Shown here piece after piece: positions 48,479-59,085 of a stretch of DNA of 64,000 bases. A model generated the notes under the pieces. The model was not told the origin of the DNA. It searched no databases and was given only the letters and a program-made list of their open reading frames with translations. A program made the translations under genes and the position numbers. Source of the DNA: Zea mays (Eukaryota; Streptophyta; Magnoliopsida; Poales; Poaceae); NCBI RefSeq assembly GCF_902167145.1, contig NC_050104.1, forward strand, positions 111,301,849 through 111,365,848, given 5' to 3'. Positions within the stretch are counted from its first letter, which is position 1. Each line of letters starts with the position of its first letter.

Positions 48479-49713
48479 TGAAAGGGAATTAGGCTTACAC
48501 CTAGTTCTTATATAATTTTGGTGGTTGAATTGCCCAACACAAATTATTGGACTAACTAGTTTGCTCTAGAATATATGTTCTACAGGTGCCAAAGGTTCAT
48601 CTACAAATATACTAAATCGACTGTCCAGAATACCGTAGATTATTCCGGACTGGAGAAGCTTTTTGGAAAAAACAGGCCAAGCGCGGACCGTCCGGGCCCT
48701 TGCGTCGGACCGTCCGCACCTCCAGGATGACCCTCGGACAGGACCAATGCAAAAATCTAAGTCTGCACTATGGACCGTCCGAAAGAAAAGAGCGGACCGT
48801 CTGGGACCTCGCGCGGACCGTCCGGCCTCAGGCGCGGACCGTCCGGTAGGTGAGGAACCGAAAAACCCGAAGGTGACGGGTTCGGAAAAATGAATTATAG
48901 CGTCCGCGCGGACCGTCCGGGGTGCACGACCGGACCGTCCGCGCCTGACTTTATCTGACATCTGACGACGCATTAAATGCAATATAGCCGTTGATATAGT
49001 CGTTGCTGCTGACCGTTGCATTTTCAGCCGTTGATCTACAGGCGCGAACCGTCCGGACCAGGCAGGCGGACCGTCCGCGGTCGGCAGAATGAAGCAACGG
49101 CTAGGAGGTGGTTGGGGGCTATAAATACCACCCCAACCACCTCCATTCACATCATCCAAGCATTCCAACCTTCAACATTCAATACAAGAGCTAGCAATCC
49201 ATTCCAAGACACATTCAAAGCCTCCATCTCTCCAAGTTTCACAATTGAGAAAAGAGATCATTAGTGATTAGTGACTTGAGAGAGAAAGTGATTCGTGTGT
49301 TATTTGTCGCTCTTGTCGCTTGGCTTTTGCGATCGTGCTTTCTTTCAATCTTTCTTGCAATCAAACTCACTTGTAATTGAGGCAAGAGACCAATCTTGTG
49401 GTGGTCCTTGTGAGAACTTTGTGTTCCAAGTGATTGAGAAGAGAAAGCTCACTCGGTCCGAGGGACCGTTTGAGAGAGGGAAAGGGTTGAAAGAGACCCG
49501 GCCTTTGTGGCCTCCTCAACGGGGAGTAGGTTTAAAAGAACCGAACCTCGGTAAAACAAATCCGCATGTCTCACTTCATTATTCGCTTGCGATTTGTTTT
49601 GCACCCTCTCTCACGGACTCTATTATATTTCTAACACTAACCCGGCTTGTAGTTGTGATTATTTTTGAGAATTTCAGTTTCGCCCTATTCACCCCCCCTC
49701 TAGGCGACTTTCA
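48479..49713 (+). repeat. 5' LTR of plus-strand Ji/Opie element
   Basis: tgaaagggaattaggcttac to ctaggcgactttca. TATA box (ctataaata) at 49119-49127. U3 has about ten gcggaccgtccg-type palindromes between 48688 and 49080. Confidence 0.95.
49119..49127 (+). promoter_or_regulatory. TATA box, 5' LTR of plus-strand Ji/Opie
   Basis: ctataaata lies in ggttgggggctataaatacc. The same context is found in the solo LTR (55531-55540) and in the minus-strand element. Confidence 0.8.
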
Positions 49714-49734
49714 ATTGGTATCAAAGCCCGATGC
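49714..49734 (+). other. Primer binding site, plus-strand Ji/Opie
   Basis: attggtatcaaagcccgatgc follows the LTR. It is complementary to the initiator Met tRNA 3' end except for an A where the minus-strand element has G (tggtatcagagc). Confidence 0.85.
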
Positions 49735-49758
49735 TTCATTAGAGCCTAACCGCTCGAA

Positions 49759-52458
49759 GTGATGTCGGGAGATCACACCAAGAGGGAGATGGAGACCGGC
49801 GACAAGCCCACTACGAGCCATGGGAGCACTTCATCGGAAGAGTCCCGCACCAAGAGGAAGGAGAAGAAGAAAGACTCCTCCAAACGGAAGGAGAAAAGAT
49901 CTTCCTCTTCTCACCACAAAGAGAAGAAGGAAAAATCTTCTTCTCACAAGTCGCATCGGAAAGGCGACAAGCACAAGAGGATGAGGAAAGTGGTCTACTA
50001 CGAGACCGACACTTCATCAACATCGACCTCCGACTCCGATGCGCCGTCCGTAACTTCTAAGCGCCAAGAGCGCAAGAAGTTTAGTAAGATCCCCTTACAC
50101 TATCCTCGTACATCTAGACCTACTCCATTACTTTCCGTTCCATTAGGCAAACCGCCAACCTTTGATGGCGAAGATTATGCTAGGTGGAGTGATTTAATGA
50201 AATTTCATCTAACCTCACTCCACAAAAGTATATGGAATGTTGTTGAGTTTGGAGCACAGGTACCATCCGTAGGAGATGAAGACTATGATACGGACGAAGT
50301 GGCCCAAATCGAGCACTTCAACTCTCAAGCTGCAACCATACTCCTAGCCTCTCTAAGCAAGGAGGAATACAACAAGGTGCAAGGGTTGAAGAATGCAAAG
50401 GAGATTTGGGACCTACTCAAGACAGCGCACGAGGGTGATGAACTCACCAAGATCACCAAGCGGGAAACGATCGAGGGGGAGCTCGGTCGCTTCCGTCTTC
50501 GCCAAGGGGAGGAGCCACAAGATATGTACAACCGGCTCAAAACCTTGGTAAACCAAGTGCGCAACCTTGGGAGCAAGAAATGGGATGACCACGAGGTGGT
50601 TAAGGTTATTTTGAGATCACTTATTTTCCTTAACCCTACTCAAGTTCAATTAATTCGTGGTAATCCTAGATACACACTAATGACTCCCGAGGAAGTAATC
50701 GGGAATTTTGTGAGCTTTGAATGCATGATTAAAGGATCAAAGAAGATCAACGAGCTTGACGAACCCTCCACGTCCGAAGCACAACCGGTGGCTTTTAAGG
50801 CAACGGAGGAGAAGAAGGAGGAGTCTACACCAAGTAGACAACCAATTGACGCCTCCAAGCTCGACAATGAGGAGATGGCTTTAATCATCAAAAGCTTTCG
50901 TCAAATCCTCAAGCAACGAAGGGGGAAGGACTACAAACCCCGCTCCAAGAAAGTGTGCTACAAATGTGGTAAGCCCGGTCATTTCATTGCAAAATGTCCT
51001 ATATCTAGTGACAGTGACAGGGGCGACGACAAGAAGGGAAAGAGGAGAGAAAAGAAGAAGTACTACAAGAAGAAGGGCGGCGATGCCCATGTTTGCCGGG
51101 AGTGGGACTCCGATGAGAGCTCCACCGAGTCCTCTTCCGACGAGGACGCCGCCAACATCGCCGTCACCAAGGGACTCCTCTTCCCCAACGTCGGCCACAA
51201 GTGCCTCATGGCAAAGGACGGCAAAAGGAAGAAGGTTAAATCTAAATCCTCCACTAAATATGAATCCTCTAGTGATGATAATGCTAGTGATGAGGAGAAT
51301 AATTTGCGTACCCTTTTTGCCGATCTTAACATGCAACAAAAGGAAAAATTAAATGAATTGATTAGTGCTATTCATGAGAAGGATGATCTCTTGGACTCTC
51401 AAGAGGACTTCCTTATTAAGGAAAACAAAAAGCATGTTAAGGTTAAAAATGCTTATGCTCTAGAGGTAGAAAAATGTGACAAATTATCCAGTGAGCTAAG
51501 CACATGCCATGACACTATTGCCAACCTTAGAAGTGAAAATGCTAAATTAATTGCTAAGGATGATTCTCATGTTTGTATTGATTCAACTTCCTATCCTAGA
51601 AATGATAATTTTGATTTGCTTGCTAGGATTGATGAGTTGAATGCTTCTCTTGCTAGCCTTAGAGATGAGAATGAGAAATTGTTTGCTAAGTCTAAAGAAT
51701 TAGATGTTTGCAATGTTACAATTTCCGACCATAGAACTAAGAATGATATGTTACATGCTAAGGTTGTAGAACTAAAATCTTGCAAACCCTCTACATCTAC
51801 CGTTGAGCACACTTCTATTTGTACTAGATGTAGAGATGTTGATATCAATGCTATTCATGATCACATGTCTTTAATTAAACAACAAAATGATCATATAGCA
51901 TTATTAGAGGCTAAAATTGCCGAGCATAACTTAGAAAATGAAAAGTTTAAATTTGCTAGAAGTATGCTCTATAATGGGAGACGCCCTGGCATTAAGGATG
52001 GCATTGGCTTCCAAAGGGGAGACAATGTCAAACTTAATGCTCCCCCTAAGAACTTGTCTAACTTTGTTAAGGGCAAGGCTCCCATGCCTCAGGATAACGA
52101 GGGTTACATTTTGTACCCTGCCGGTTATCCCGAGAGCAAAATTAAGAAAATTCATTCTAGAAAGTCTCACTCTGGCCCTAACCATGCTTTTATGTATAAG
52201 GGTGAGACATCTAGCTCTAGGCAACCAACCCGTGCTAAGTTGCCTAGAAAGAAAACTCCTAGTGCATCAAATGATCATGGCATTTCATTTAAGACTTTTG
52301 ATGCATCTTATGTTTTAACTAACAAATCCGGCAAGGTAGTTGCCAAGTTTGTTGGGGGCAAACACAAGGGCTCCAAGACCTGTGTTTGGGTACCCAAAGT
52401 TCTTGTTTCTAATGCCAAAGGACCCAAAACCGTTTGGGTACCTAAAGTCAAGAACTAA
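49759..52458 (+). CDS. gag: Copia Gag (899 residues), open frame
   Basis: Starts MMSGDHTKREMETGDK just after the PBS and ends at TAA 52456-52458. In order: a Lys/Ser-rich N-terminus (1-75), a UBN2-type gag domain (about 115-285, with LGKPPTFDGEDYARW), a zinc knuckle CYKCGKPGHFIAKC (about 400-413), a highly charged region, then a Leu/Asn/Lys-rich predicted coiled coil (about 540-720) and a basic tail with repeated VWVPKV. It should assemble virus-like particles and package element RNA in the cytoplasm. Unlike the minus-strand relative it has no internal stop, so it could in principle serve other copies in trans. Pol begins in another frame 13 bases after the stop. Confidence 0.94.
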   Translation: MMSGDHTKREMETGDKPTTSHGSTSSEESRTKRKEKKKDSSKRKEKRSSSSHHKEKKEKSSSHKSHRKGDKHKRMRKVVYYETDTSSTSTSDSDAPSVTSKRQERKKFSKIPLHYPRTSRPTPLLSVPLGKPPTFDGEDYARWSDLMKFHLTSLHKSIWNVVEFGAQVPSVGDEDYDTDEVAQIEHFNSQAATILLASLSKEEYNKVQGLKNAKEIWDLLKTAHEGDELTKITKRETIEGELGRFRLRQGEEPQDMYNRLKTLVNQVRNLGSKKWDDHEVVKVILRSLIFLNPTQVQLIRGNPRYTLMTPEEVIGNFVSFECMIKGSKKINELDEPSTSEAQPVAFKATEEKKEESTPSRQPIDASKLDNEEMALIIKSFRQILKQRRGKDYKPRSKKVCYKCGKPGHFIAKCPISSDSDRGDDKKGKRREKKKYYKKKGGDAHVCREWDSDESSTESSSDEDAANIAVTKGLLFPNVGHKCLMAKDGKRKKVKSKSSTKYESSSDDNASDEENNLRTLFADLNMQQKEKLNELISAIHEKDDLLDSQEDFLIKENKKHVKVKNAYALEVEKCDKLSSELSTCHDTIANLRSENAKLIAKDDSHVCIDSTSYPRNDNFDLLARIDELNASLASLRDENEKLFAKSKELDVCNVTISDHRTKNDMLHAKVVELKSCKPSTSTVEHTSICTRCRDVDINAIHDHMSLIKQQNDHIALLEAKIAEHNLENEKFKFARSMLYNGRRPGIKDGIGFQRGDNVKLNAPPKNLSNFVKGKAPMPQDNEGYILYPAGYPESKIKKIHSRKSHSGPNHAFMYKGETSSSRQPTRAKLPRKKTPSASNDHGISFKTFDASYVLTNKSGKVVAKFVGGKHKGSKTCVWVPKVLVSNAKGPKTVWVPKVKN

Positions 52459-52472
52459 AATTGTTTTATAGG
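52459..52472 (+). promoter_or_regulatory. Splice-acceptor-like gag/pol junction
   Basis: After the gag stop comes aattgttttatag, then the pol frame opens at gtttatgc (52472). The minus-strand element has the matching acttgttttgtag|gtttatgc. A T-rich tract ending in AG immediately before the first pol codon looks like a 3' splice site. Use as such is inference. Confidence 0.4.
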
Positions 52473-55400
52473 TTTATGCATCCGGGGGCTCAAGTTGTAT
52501 ACTCGACAGCAGGTGCACAAACCACATGACAGGGGAGAAGAAGATGTTCTCCTCTTACGAGAAAACCCAAGATCCCCAACGAGCTATCACATTCGGGGAT
52601 GGAAATCAAGGTTTGGTCAAAGGATTGGGTAAAATTGCTATATCACCCGACCATACTATTTCCAATGTTTTTCTTGTAGATTCTTTAGATTACAATTTGC
52701 TTTCCGTTTCGCAACTATGTCAAATGGGCTACAACTGTCTATTTACTGATGTAGGTGTCACTGTCTTTAGAAGAAGTGATGATTCAATAGCATTTAGGGG
52801 AGTGTTAGAGGGTCAGCTATACTTGGTAGATTTTGATAGAGCTAAACTCAACACTTGCTTAATTGCTAAGACTAACTTGGGTTGGCTCTGGCACCGCCGA
52901 CTAGCCCATGTTGGAATGAAGAATCTTCATAAGCTTCTAAAGGGAGAACACATTTTAGGACTAACAAATGTTCATTTTGAGAAAGACAGGATTTGTAGCG
53001 CATGCCAAGCCGGGAAGCAAGTTGGCACTCATCATCCACACAAGAACATCATGACAAGTGACAGGCCACTGGAGCTCCTACACATGGATTTATTCGGCCC
53101 AATCGCTTACATAAGCATCGGCGGGAGTAAGTACTGTCTAGTTATTATGGATGATTATTCTCGCTTCACTTGGGTGTTCTTTTTGTAGGAAAAATCCCAT
53201 ACCCAAGAGACCTTAAAGGGATTCTTGAGACGGGCTCAAAATGAGTTCGGCTTAAGGATCAAGAAAATTAGAAGCGACAATGGGACGGAGTTCAAGAACT
53301 CACAAATAGAAGGCTTCCTTGAGGAGGAGGGCATCAAGCATGAGTTCTCTTCCCCCTACACGCCACAACAAAATGGTGTAGTGGAGAGGAAGAATCGAAC
53401 TCTATTGGACATGGCAAGAACCATGCTTGATGAGTACAAGACACCGGATCGGTTTTGGGCCGAGGCGGTCAACACCGCTTGCTACGCCATCAACCGGTTA
53501 TATCTACACCGAATCCTCAAGAAGACATCCTATGAACTCCTAACCGGTAAAAAGCCCAACATTTCATATTTTAGAGTTTTTGGTAGCAAATGCTTTATTC
53601 TTGTTAAGAGAGGTAGAAAATCTAAATTTGCTCCTAAAACTGTAGAAGGCTTTTTACTAGGATATGATTCAAACACAAGGGCATATAGAGTCTTTAACAA
53701 GTCCTCAGGACTAGTTGAAGTTTCTTGTGACGTTGTGTTTGATGAAACTAACGGCTCTCAAGTAGAGCAAGTTGATCTTGATGAGATAGGTGAAGAACAG
53801 GCTCCGTGCATCGCGCTAAGGAACATGTCCATTGGGGATGTGTGCCCTAAGGAATTCGAAGAGCCTCCAAATACACAAGATCAACCATCCTCCTCCACGC
53901 AAGCATCTCCACCAACTCAAAATGAGGACGAGGCTCAAGTTGATGAAGGAGAAGATCAAAGAGATGAGCCACCTCAAGATAATGGCAATGATCAAGGGGG
54001 AGATGCAAATGATCAAGACAAGAAGGATGAACGACCAAGGCCGCCACACCCAAGAGTCCACCAAGCAATCCAACGAGATCACCCCGTCGACACCATCCTC
54101 GGCGACATTCATAAGGGGGTAACCACTCGATCTCGGGTTGCACATTTCTGTGAGCATTACTCTTTTGCTTCCTCTATTGAGCCACACAGGATAGAGGAAG
54201 CACTTCAAGATTCGGATTGGGTGATGGCGATGCAAGAAGAGCTCAACAACTTCACAAGGAACGAGGTATGGCATTTAGTTCCACGTCCTAACCAAAATGT
54301 TGTAGGAACCAAGTGGGTCTTCCGTAACAAACAAGACGAGCATGGTGTGGTGACTAGGAACAAAGCTCGACTTGTGGCCAAGGGATACTCCCAAGTCGAA
54401 GGTTTGGATTTCGGTGAAACCTATGCACCCGTAGCTAGGCTTGAGTCAATTCGCATATTATTGGCCTATGCTACTTACCATGGCTTCAAGCTTTACCAAA
54501 TGGACGTTAAGAGTGCCTTCCTCAATGGACCAATCAAGAAGAGGTCTATGTTGAGCAACCTCCCGGCTTTGAAGACAGTGAGTATCCTAATCATGTCTAT
54601 AGGCTCTCTAAGGCGCTTTATGGGCTCAAGCAAGCCCCAAGAGCATGGTATGAATGCCTTAGAGATTTCCTTATTGCAAATGGCTTCAAAGTCGGCAAGG
54701 CCGATCCTACTTTATTCACTAAAACTCTTGACAATGATTTGTTTGTATGCCAAATTTATGTTGATGATATCATATTTGGGTCTTGAAAGGGAATTAGGCT
54801 TACACCTAGTTCCTAAAGAATTTTGGTGGTTGAATTGCCCAACACAAATCTTTGGACTAACTAGTTTGCCCAAGTGTATAGATTATACAGGTGTAAAAGG
54901 TTCACACTCAGCCAATAAAAAGACCAAGTTTTGGATTCAATAAAGGAGCAAAGGGGCAACCGAGGGCACCCCTGGTCTGGCGCACCGGACTGTCCGGTGT
55001 GCCACCGGACAGTGAACAGTACCTGTCCGGTGCACCAGGGGACTCAGACTCAAGCTCTTCACCCTCGGGAATTCTCGGAAGCCGGCGCGCTATAATTCAC
55101 CGGACTGTCCGGTGTGCACCGGACATGTCCGGTGCTCCAAGGAAGCGCGGTCTCCGGAACTCGCCAGCCTCGGGTTCGCGTGGCAGCCGCTCCGCTAAAA
55201 TTCACCGGACTGTCCGGTGTGCACCGGACTGTCCGGTGTGCCAGCGGAGCAACGGCTCCCTGCGGCGCCAACGGCTCCCTGCGGTGCATTTAATGCGCGC
55301 GCAGCGCGCGCAGACGTCAGACTTGCCCATGACGGTGCACCGGACATCAAACAGTGCATGTCCGGTGTGCACCGGACATCCCGGAGGGCCCAAAAGTCAG

Positions 55401-57039
55401 AAGCTCCAACGGTCAGAATCCAACGGCAGTGATGACGTGGCAGGGGCACCGGACTGTCCGGTGTGCACCGGACTGTCCGGTGCGCCATCGAGCAGACGCC
55501 TCCAGCCAACGGTCAAGTTTGGTGGTTGGGGCTATAAATACCCCAACCACCCCACCATTCATTGCATCCAAGTTTTCCACTTCTCAACTACTACAAGAGC
55601 TCTAGCATTCAATTCTAGACACACTAAAGAGATCAAATCCTCTCCAATTCCACACAAAGCCCTAGTGACTAGTGAGAGTGATTTGCCGTGTTCATTTGAG
55701 CTCTTGCGCTTGGATTGCTTCTTTTCTTTCTCACTTGTTCTTGAGATCACAACTCCATTGTAATCAAGGCAAGAGGCACCAATTGTGTGGTGGCCCTTGC
55801 GGGGAAGTTTTGTTCCCGGCTTTGATTTGAGAAGAGAAGCTCACTCGGTCCGAGGGACCGTTTGAGAGAGGGAAGGGTTGAAAGAGACCCGGCCTTTGTG
55901 GCCTCCTCAACGGGGAGTAGGTTTGCAAGAACCGAACCTCGGTAAAACAAATCTCCGTGTCTCACTTGCTTATTCGCTTGGGATTTGTTTTGCGCCCTCT
56001 CTCGCGGACTCGTTTATATTTCTAACGCTAACCCGGCTTGTAGTTGTGTTTATATTTGAAAATTTCAGTTTCGCCCTATTCACCCCCCCTCTAGGCGACT
56101 ATCAGGTCTACTAACGAATCTACATGTGAAGAATTTAGTAGGATCATGACACAAAAATTCGAGATGTCTATGATGGGGGAGTTGAAGTATTTTCTAGGAT
56201 TCCAAGTCAAGCAACTCCAAGAGGGCACCTTCATTTGCCAAACAAAGTATACACAAGACATTTTAACCAAGTTTGGAATGAAGGATGCCAAGCCCATCAA
56301 GACGCCCATGGGAACCAATGGACATCTCGACCTCGACACGGGAGGTAAGTCTGTGGATCAAAAGGTATACCGGTCGATGATTGGTTCATTGCTTTATTTA
56401 TGTGCATCTCGACCGGACATTATGCTTTCCGTATGCATGTGTGCAAGATTCCAATCCGACCCTAAGGAATCCCACCTTACGGCCGTAAAACGAATCTTGA
56501 GATATTTGGCTTATACTCCTAAGTTTGGGCTTTGGTATCCTCGGGGATCCACATTTGATTTACTTGGTTATTCCGATGCCGATTGGGCGGGTTGTAAAAT
56601 TAATAGAAAGAGCACATCGGGGACTTGCCAGTTCTTGGGAAGATCCTTGGTGTCTTGGGCTTCAAAGAAGCAAAATTCAGTCGCTCTTTCTACCGCCGAA
56701 GCCGAGTACATTGCCGCAGGCCATTGTTGCGCGCAATTGCTTTGGATGAGGCAAACCCTGCGGGACTACGGTTACAAATTAACCAAAGTTCCTCTTCTAT
56801 GTGATAATGAGAGTGCAATCCGCATGGCGGATAATCCCGTTGAGCATAGCCGCACTAAACACATAGCCATTCGGTATCATTTTCTTAGGGATCACCAACA
56901 AAAGGGGGATATCGAGATTTCATACATTAACACTAAAGATCAATTAGCCGATATCTTTACCAAGCCACTTGATGAACAAACTTTTACCAAACTTAGGCAT
57001 GAGCTCAATATTCTTGATTCTAGGAATTTCTTTTGCTAA
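52472..57039 (+). pseudogene. pol: Copia Pol polyprotein, broken (plus-strand Ji/Opie)
   Basis: Domains in order: protease at about 52500 (reading Asp-Ser-Arg where Asp-Ser-Gly is normal), GAG-pre-integrase (HRRLAHVGMKNLHK, about 52890), integrase core ([21 protein letters not shown]), RVT_2 reverse transcriptase with YVDD at 54757-54768, and RNase H (56146-57039, STAEAEYI, CDNESAI) ending at TAA 57037-57039. Lesions: TAG at 53186-53188 in place of Gln, a one-base loss near 54536-54541, and the solo LTR inserted 15 bp after YVDD. Frames either side of each lesion stay well conserved, so decay is recent. Confidence 0.93.
54784..56104 (+). mobile_element. Solo LTR (1321 bp) of a third Ji/Opie-related family
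   Basis: tgaaagggaattaggcttac to ctaggcgactatca, with TSD ggtct at 54779-54783 and 56105-56109 inside the RT gene. TATA box gctataaata at 55531-55540. U3 carries caccggactgtccggtg palindromes, a different core from the host element. No internal region remains, so it is a recombination product of a full insertion. It is the youngest layer of this nest. Confidence 0.94.
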
Positions 57040-57845
57040 TTTGCACACATAGCTTATAAATATACCTTTGATCATGTCTCTTTTATATGCTATGACTAAT
57101 GTGTTTTTCAAGTATATTTCAAACCAAGTCATAGGTATATTGAAAGGGAATTGGAGTCTTCGGCAAAGACAAAGGCTTCCACTCCACTCTACTACTCATC
57201 CTTCGCCGTCGCTCCACATCACTCTCCATCTTTGGTATAATCTTCACTCATATGTTTTTATTTGCCAAAGGGGAGAAAATAATTAGGACGGGCCCTTACT
57301 TCATTCCAAGTATCCGTTTTTGGCGATTCATGCCAAAGGGGGAGAAAGTATTGGCCCAAAGCAAGAGGACCGCACCACCACCTAATTTTAAAATAATTTT
57401 CAAATAAATATCAATTTGGTATCTTTTTGTGTTCCAAAGGGGGAGAAAGTAGTATTTCAAATTGTTACATCAAAACCCTCTTGAACACTAAGAGGAGGAT
57501 TTCATTTAGGGGGAGTTTTGTTTAGTCAAAGGAAAAGCATTTGAAACAGGGGGAGAAAATTTCAAATCTTGAAAATGCTTTGCAAAATCTTATTCATTTA
57601 CCTTTGACTATTTGCAAAAGAACTTTGAAAAGGATTTACAAAAGAATTTGCAAAAACAAAACGTGTGGTGCAAGCGTGGTCCAAAATATTAAGAATGAAA
57701 GAAACAATCCATGCATATCTTGTAAGTATTTATATTGGCTCAATTCCAAGCAACCTTTGCACTTACATTACACAAACTAGTTCAATTATGCACTTCTATA
57801 TTTGCTTTGGTTTGTGTTGGCATCAATCACCAAAAAGGGGGAGAT
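57040..57845 (+). other. 3' non-coding region with six polypurine tracts
   Basis: After the RNase H stop there are ccaaaggggagaaaa (57265), ccaaagggggagaaagt (57338), ccaaagggggagaaagt (57435), agggggag (57510), agggggagaaaa (57548) and finally aaaaagggggagat touching the LTR (57832-57845). Only the last is in position to prime plus-strand DNA. The same pattern is seen in the minus-strand relative. Confidence 0.75.
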
Positions 57846-59080
57846 TGAAAGGGAATTAGGCTTACACCTAGTTCTTATATAATTTTGGTGGTTGAATTGC
57901 CCAACACAAATTATTGGACTAACTAGTTTGCTCTAGAATATATGTTCTACATGTGCCAAAGGTTCATCTACAAATATACTAAATCGACTGTCCAGAATAC
58001 CGTAGATTATTCCGGACAGGAGAAGCTTTTTGGAAAAACAGGCCAAGCGCGGACCGTCCGGGCCCTTGCGGCGGACCGTCCGCACCTCCAGGATGACCCT
58101 CGGACATGACCAATGCAAAAATCTAAGTCTGCACTATGGACCGTCCGAAAGAAAAGAGCGGACCGTCTGGGACCTCGCGCGGACCGTCCGGCCTCAGGCG
58201 CGGACCGTCCGGTAGGTGAGGAACCGAAAAACTCGAAGGTGACGGGTTCGGAAAAATGAATTATAGCGTCCGCGCGGACCGTCCGGGGTGCACGACCGGA
58301 CCGTCCGCGCCTGACTTTATCTGACATCTGACGACGCATTAAATGCAATATAGCCGTTGATATAGCCGTTGCTGCTGACCGTTGCATTTTCAGCCGTTGA
58401 TCTACAGGCGCGGACCGTCCGGACCAGGCAGGCGGACCGTCCGCGGTCGGCAGAATGGAGCAACGGCTAGGAGGTGGTTGGGGGCTATAAATACCACCCC
58501 AACCACCTCCATTCACATCATCCAAGCATTCCAACCTTCAACATTCAATACAAGAGCTAGCAATCCATTCCAAGACACATTCAAAGCCTCCATCTCTCCA
58601 AGTTTCACAATTGAGAAAAGAGATCATTAGTGATTAGTGACTTGAGAGAGAAAGTGATCCGTGTGTTATTTGTCGCTCTAGTCGCTTGGCTTTTGCGATC
58701 GTGCTTTCTTTCAATCTTTCTTGCAATCAAACTCACTTGTAATTGAGGCAAGAGACACCAATCTTGTGGTGGTCCTTGTGAGAACTTTGTGTTCCAAGTG
58801 ATTGAGAAGAGAAAGCTCACTCGGTCCGAGGGACCGTTTGAGAGAGGGAAAGGGTTGAAAGAGACCCGGCCTTTGTGGCCTCCTCAACGGGGAGTAGGTT
58901 TAAAAGAACCGAACCTCGGTAAAACAAATCCGCGTGTCTCACTTTATTATTCGCTTGCGATTTGTTTTGCACCCTCTCTCACGGACTCTATTATATTTCT
59001 AACGCTAACCCGGCTTGTAGTTGTGATTATTTTTGAGAATTTCAGTTTCGCCCTATTCACCCCCCTCTAGGCGACTTTCA
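57846..59080 (+). repeat. 3' LTR of plus-strand Ji/Opie element
   Basis: 1235 bp, near-identical to 48479-49713. TATA box at 58485-58493. Confidence 0.95.
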
Positions 59081-59085
59081 CTCTC

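Larger units (their letters stand above)
48479..59080 (+). mobile_element. Ji/Opie-type Copia retrotransposon, plus strand
   Basis: 5' LTR 48479-49713 and 3' LTR 57846-59080 are both 1235 bp. TSD CTCTC flanks at 48474-48478 and 59081-59085 within the Huck-like pol. By eye the LTRs differ at about 15 single bases plus a few 1-2 base indels, so the insertion is fairly recent. Without the solo LTR at 54784-56104 it is 9276 bp. Gag is open. Pol has a stop, a frameshift and the insertion. Confidence 0.95.

Noticed and set aside
48688..49080. Regularly recurring palindromes that look CRISPR-like
   Set aside because: Irregular spacing, eukaryotic LTR context and no cas genes. They are U3 motifs.
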